Below, in pieces: positions 5,589-8,184 of a stretch of DNA of 8,184 nt. A program made the translations under genes and the position numbers. Source of the DNA: Acidobacteriota bacterium (lineage in GTDB: Bacteria; Acidobacteriota; Vicinamibacteria; Vicinamibacterales; 2-12-FULL-66-21); the NCBI GenBank assembly GCA_020200195.1, contig JAIVJE010000479.1, positions 1 to 8,184 on the forward strand, read 5' to 3'. Every line of letters starts with the position of its first letter. Position 1 is the stretch's first letter. Below the pieces are notes generated by a model. The model was not told the DNA's origin. It did not search any database and saw only the letters and a list, made by a program, of their open reading frames with translations.

Positions 5589-6227
5589 CTAGATCAAGAA
5601 GGGATTCGTACGCTTCTCGCGGCCGATCGTGGTCGCCGGCCCATGTCCAGAATGGACCACGGTAGGGTCCGGGTACTGAAAGAGGACGTTTCGGATCGAC
5701 GCCAGCAGCGTCGCGTGATCACCGCCGGGTAGATCGGTTCGGCCAATCGAACCTGCAAACAGCGTATCGCCGACAAACAGCGTTCGGTCCGCATTTCCCT
5801 TTCGGCCGACCGCGACACACACGCCGCCGGGGGAGTGGCCGGGCGTGTGATACACCCACGCTTCGTGACGGCCGAATTCCCACGGTCCCTGGCCATCGTA
5901 GAAAAAATCGACGGCCGGCTGCGGTTGCACGCGCAGGCCGAACATCAGCCCCTGCTGCACCACCTGCTCGTATAGGAGGTTGTCGGCGCGATGCAGTCCG
6001 ACAGGAGCCCCGAGCGCGTTCTTCGCGTCCGCGACGCCGGTTACGTGGTCCAGGTGCGCGTGTGTCAGGAGAATGTAGCGAATCGTCAGACCGTGATCCT
6101 CGACCGCTCGCAGCAGAAGGTCCACTTCGTCGCCTGGGTCTATGACCACACCCTCCCTCGTTGCTTCACAACCCAGCACGTAGCCGTTCTTCAGAAAGGG
6201 TTCCACCGCGCGCGTCTCGATAATCAT
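5589..6227 (-). CDS. Metallo-beta-lactamase-fold hydrolase, glyoxalase II type
   Basis: The 212-residue cytoplasmic enzyme has the full metallo-beta-lactamase ligand set: THAHLDH at 55-61 (His56, His58, Asp60, His61), HTPGHSPGG at 127-135 (His131), VGDTLFAGSIGRTDLPGGD at 152-170 (Asp154), and HSGHGPATTIGREKRTNPFL at 192-211 (His195). The GSIGRTD and closing GxxTTIGxEKxxNPF signatures are those of the short bacterial hydroxyacylglutathione hydrolase-like (GloB/YcbL-type) group, which cleaves thioesters such as S-D-lactoylglutathione; the actual substrate is not shown. I chose ATG at 6227 because MIIETRAVEPF is the usual start of the fold and GGGAG stands about 11 bases upstream. ATGs at 6248 and 6284 would add 7 or 19 unconserved residues. 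It converges on the FHA gene and diverges from the phosphotransferase gene. Confidence 0.88.
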   Translation of the reverse strand: MIIETRAVEPFLKNGYVLGCEATREGVVIDPGDEVDLLLRAVEDHGLTIRYILLTHAHLDHVTGVADAKNALGAPVGLHRADNLLYEQVVQQGLMFGLRVQPQPAVDFFYDGQGPWEFGRHEAWVYHTPGHSPGGVCVAVGRKGNADRTLFVGDTLFAGSIGRTDLPGGDHATLLASIRNVLFQYPDPTVVHSGHGPATTIGREKRTNPFLI

Positions 6228-6276
6228 GTGAGCCGTTTCTCCCGTCATTCTCGCATTACGGAGCGAGAGGAACGCT

Positions 6277-7002
6277 ATGGCCAAGGTATCGACGGAGGTT
6301 CGCGTCCAGACGAGTCTGTTGGCGGCGATCGAAAAACGGTTGCTGATCTACATGGCCGAGCGCATGCCCGCGGCCGTGAATTCAGATCACCTGACCGCCC
6401 TCGGCGGGATCGCCATCCTCCTGGCAGGTCTCTGTTACTGGGCCGCTCCAGGTGCGCCCCCGATGCTGATCGCGGCGATCGTGCTGCTCGCGATCAACTG
6501 GTTCGGCGACAGCATGGACGGCACGCTGGCGCGCGTCCGGCGCCACGAGCGCCCGCGGTACGGTTTTTACGTCGACCACGTGCTGGACGCCGTGGGCATC
6601 CTGTGTCTCATGGGTGGGCTTATCCTCGGCGGTCAGATCAGCCCAGGCATTGGCGTGGGGTTTCTGATCGCCTACTACCTGCTCACGATCGAAATCGCGC
6701 TGGCGACGCACACGGTGGGTACCTTCAGAATCTCGTACTGGAAAGTCGGTCCGACGGAACTGCGCATTCTGCTGGCAATCGGGACGCTTCAGCTTCTCCG
6801 ATCGCCAACGGTCGCCCTCGCCGGACAGCGTTACCTGCTGTTCGATGTCGCGGGCGCGATCGCGATCGGCGCGCTCGCGTTGACCTTCGCGGTATCGATG
6901 ATCCAGAACACCCGGATCCTGTATCGGAGGGAGCCGCTCCCACGAAGTCAAGCGATTCAGCGTCGTTCGTGCGGCGCCGGTGGCTCAAGTCTCACAGTGT
7001 AA
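6277..7002 (+). CDS. CDP-alcohol phosphotransferase family membrane protein
   Basis: Members of this family move a phospho-alcohol moiety from a CDP-alcohol to an acceptor alcohol in phospholipid or polar lipid synthesis in the inner membrane. The 241-residue product carries the family motif at 78-104: Asp78, Asp81-Gly82, Ala85-Arg86, Gly96, Asp100 and Asp104, the four aspartates being the metal ligands. The gap between AR and G is nine residues against eight in the textbook motif. Hydrophobic segments lie near 39-56, 61-76, 105-119, 124-143, 162-183 and 188-207, fitting six membrane helices. ATG at 6277 has a strong GAGAGGA about four to ten bases upstream. The downstream response-regulator-like gene follows after nine bases. 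The acceptor cannot be told from sequence. Confidence 0.85.
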   Translation: MAKVSTEVRVQTSLLAAIEKRLLIYMAERMPAAVNSDHLTALGGIAILLAGLCYWAAPGAPPMLIAAIVLLAINWFGDSMDGTLARVRRHERPRYGFYVDHVLDAVGILCLMGGLILGGQISPGIGVGFLIAYYLLTIEIALATHTVGTFRISYWKVGPTELRILLAIGTLQLLRSPTVALAGQRYLLFDVAGAIAIGALALTFAVSMIQNTRILYRREPLPRSQAIQRRSCGAGGSSLTV

Positions 7003-7011
7003 GATGACGGT

Positions 7012-7377
7012 GTGGTGCTCGTAGCCGTCGACGATTTGCTCTTCAGCTCCAAGATCCGCGCGACTGCAAAACAAGCGGGCGTCGCTCTCACCTTCGCGCG
7101 GTCCGCGCAGGAGATCCTGCAGCAGGCGCGCGCGCTCAGGCCGGAACTCTGCATCTTCGACCTGAACAGTGCCAAGACAGATCCCCTCGCGACGATCGCG
7201 CAAATGAAACAGGACGACGACCTTGCAGCCATTCGGACCGTCGGGTACGTCTCCCATGTGCAGACCGACCTCATTGCCGCGGCGCGGGCAGCAGGCACCG
7301 ACGAAGTAATGGCCCGCTCCGCCTTTGCCGCAAATCTCGCCGACATCCTGGTGTCCGGAAGGACCACGCGCCCCTGA
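7012..7377 (+). CDS. Stand-alone receiver-like domain with a missing switch lysine
   Basis: The 121-residue protein has the length and alternating pattern of a CheY-type receiver and no output domain. Acidic residues Asp7-Asp8 follow the first strand (VLVAV), Asp50 ends the third strand (LCIFD) where the phosphoacceptor sits, and Ser81 ends the fourth strand (TVGYVS). The invariant Lys after the fifth strand is not present: VMARSAF at 99-105 has Arg102 in about that place. It could therefore be a poorly phosphorylated or phosphorylation-independent receiver. GTG at 7012 or 7015 are both possible starts; neither has a clear Shine-Dalgarno. The stop overlaps the CTG of the dehydratase, and there is no histidine kinase nearby. 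Confidence 0.7.
   Translation: MVLVAVDDLLFSSKIRATAKQAGVALTFARSAQEILQQARALRPELCIFDLNSAKTDPLATIAQMKQDDDLAAIRTVGYVSHVQTDLIAAARAAGTDEVMARSAFAANLADILVSGRTTRP
7357..7363 (+). promoter_or_regulatory. Ribosome binding site GGAAGGA for the CTG-initiated dehydratase
   Basis: GGAAGGA ends ten bases before the CTG at 7374. It is the only good Shine-Dalgarno in the region and supports initiation at CTG rather than at the ATG at 7467, which lies inside the conserved N-terminal part and has no such site. Confidence 0.45.
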
Positions 7378-8184
7378 TCACCGCCGCCGACATCCGCACT
7401 GCCGCGCGCCGCATCAGGGGCCGCGTCCTGCGGACTCCCCTTCGGCCCTCACCGTGGCTCTCCACGATGGCGGAGGCCGACGTCCGCCTGAAGCTCGAGA
7501 CGCTCCAGCCTTCTTTCTCATACAAGAGCCGCGGCGCATTCAACGCGGTCCTGCGGCTGATCGAGACAGGCAAGCCCCTCCCCATGCTGGTGACCGCCTC
7601 GGCCGGCAATCACGGCCGCGCCTTGGGCCATGCGGCGGCTGAAGCGGGCCTCACTCTGACCGTGTACGCGGCGGAGAAAGCGCCGCAGGTCAAGCTCGAC
7701 GCCATTCGCCGCACCGGGGCCCTGCTGCGCAGGTGCCGCGATTACGACGATGCCGAGCGACAGGCGAAGCAGCACGCGGCCTCTGGCAACGCGTCATATA
7801 TTTCCGCATACGCACATCCCGACGTCATTGCCGGTGCAGGAACAGTCGGCCTCGAGATTCTCGAAGACTGGCCTGAGGTTGACGACATCGTCGTCCCGAT
7901 CGGTGGCGGTGGATTGATCAGCGGAATCGCCATCGTGGCCGAGGCGTCCGCGCGGACCTCCGTCATCGGCGTAGAAGTCGAGGCCTCCGCGCCATTCACG
8001 CACAGTATCGAGGCTGGTCGGATTGTCGAGATCGACGTCAAGCCCACGCTCGCCGACGGCTTGGCAGGTAACCTCGATCCCGACACGCCGACCTTCGACA
8101 TCGTCCGGCGGCTCGTGCGCCGGATTCACGTAGTGTCGGAGTCCCACTTGAAAGACGCCATAAGAGCGATCGCGGCGGAGGAAC
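7374..8184 (+). CDS. PLP-dependent threonine/serine dehydratase, C-terminus beyond window
   Basis: The enzyme belongs to fold-type II PLP proteins that deaminate threonine or serine to 2-oxobutyrate or pyruvate in the cytoplasm. About 270 codons are visible. Taking CTG at 7374 as codon 1, the protein begins MITAADIRTAARRI, the usual dehydratase opening. Lys51 in SFSYKSRGAFNA is the Schiff-base lysine, SAGNHG lies at 76-81 (family SAGNHxQG; here GRALGHAA follows), and the phosphate-binding loop GGGG is at 177-180. LADGLAGN follows near 226. The frame shows no interior break. No ATG/GTG/TTG suits: ATG at 7467 would remove about 31 conserved residues. The CTG overlaps the preceding TGA (CTGA), the geometry of a coupled start. 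Threonine dehydratase versus serine racemase cannot be decided; any ACT domain would be off the edge. Confidence 0.85.
   Translation, partial: MITAADIRTAARRIRGRVLRTPLRPSPWLSTMAEADVRLKLETLQPSFSYKSRGAFNAVLRLIETGKPLPMLVTASAGNHGRALGHAAAEAGLTLTVYAAEKAPQVKLDAIRRTGALLRRCRDYDDAERQAKQHAASGNASYISAYAHPDVIAGAGTVGLEILEDWPEVDDIVVPIGGGGLISGIAIVAEASARTSVIGVEVEASAPFTHSIEAGRIVEIDVKPTLADGLAGNLDPDTPTFDIVRRLVRRIHVVSESHLKDAIRAIAAEE

Noticed and set aside
6382..6951. Minus-strand 189-codon open frame opposite the phosphotransferase
   Set aside because: It is antisense to a motif-bearing membrane protein and is dominated by charged residues typical of shadow frames.
1..8184. Search for a defence system, mobile element, CRISPR or RNA gene
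   Set aside because: No transposase, integrase, nuclease or toxin motif, regular spacer array or tRNA-like cloverleaf was seen; the genes are housekeeping types.

Overview
This is a GC-rich, densely coded chromosomal segment with no rRNA, tRNA, CRISPR array, transposase or phage gene. The gene types (PduO-type adenosyltransferase, short MutY followed by MutT, YgfZ, an exported alpha/beta hydrolase, a split-type transhydrogenase alpha subunit, a CDP-alcohol phosphotransferase, a serine/threonine dehydratase) together with frequent GTG/TTG starts suggest a Gram-negative soil or sediment bacterium. Acidobacteriota of the Vicinamibacteria kind is my best guess, an inference from remembered homologues rather than a computed placement.

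Layout. Positions 1-606 are a minus-strand pair: the first codons of a probable squalene/phytoene synthase, overlapped by a complete cobalamin adenosyltransferase gene (pduO) that has a good leaderless-type -10 box. Positions 620-735 separate divergent genes and hold a palindromic AAGGACCAAGGACTA-type repeat. Positions 736-1667 carry mutY and, in a GTGA overlap, mutT: two parts of the 8-oxoguanine defence (GO) system. mutT runs head-on, without its own C-terminus or stop, into the minus-strand folate-binding gene ygfZ (start 2585), which has also lost its C-terminus. From 2612 a plus-strand run encodes an exported alpha/beta hydrolase, transhydrogenase subunit PntAA (broken into two frames) and a small FHA-domain protein. 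Convergent to it is a minus-strand metallo-beta-lactamase-fold hydrolase (5589-6227). From 6277 to the window end a plus-strand operon encodes a CDP-alcohol phosphotransferase, a degenerate receiver-domain protein and a PLP-dependent serine/threonine dehydratase that is cut by the window edge and seems to start at CTG.

I see no new multi-gene system. The genes are mostly housekeeping and do not form one pathway. The most notable signal is a set of three probable deletion junctions within about 3.3 kb: near 1665 (mutT/ygfZ), near 3839 (hydrolase lid, in frame) and near 4914 (pntAA, frameshifting). The hydrolase also has Asn in place of its nucleophilic Ser. Three lesions in conserved genes so close together suggest either local sequence or assembly error, which I think more likely, or real gene decay. 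Read mapping would separate these.
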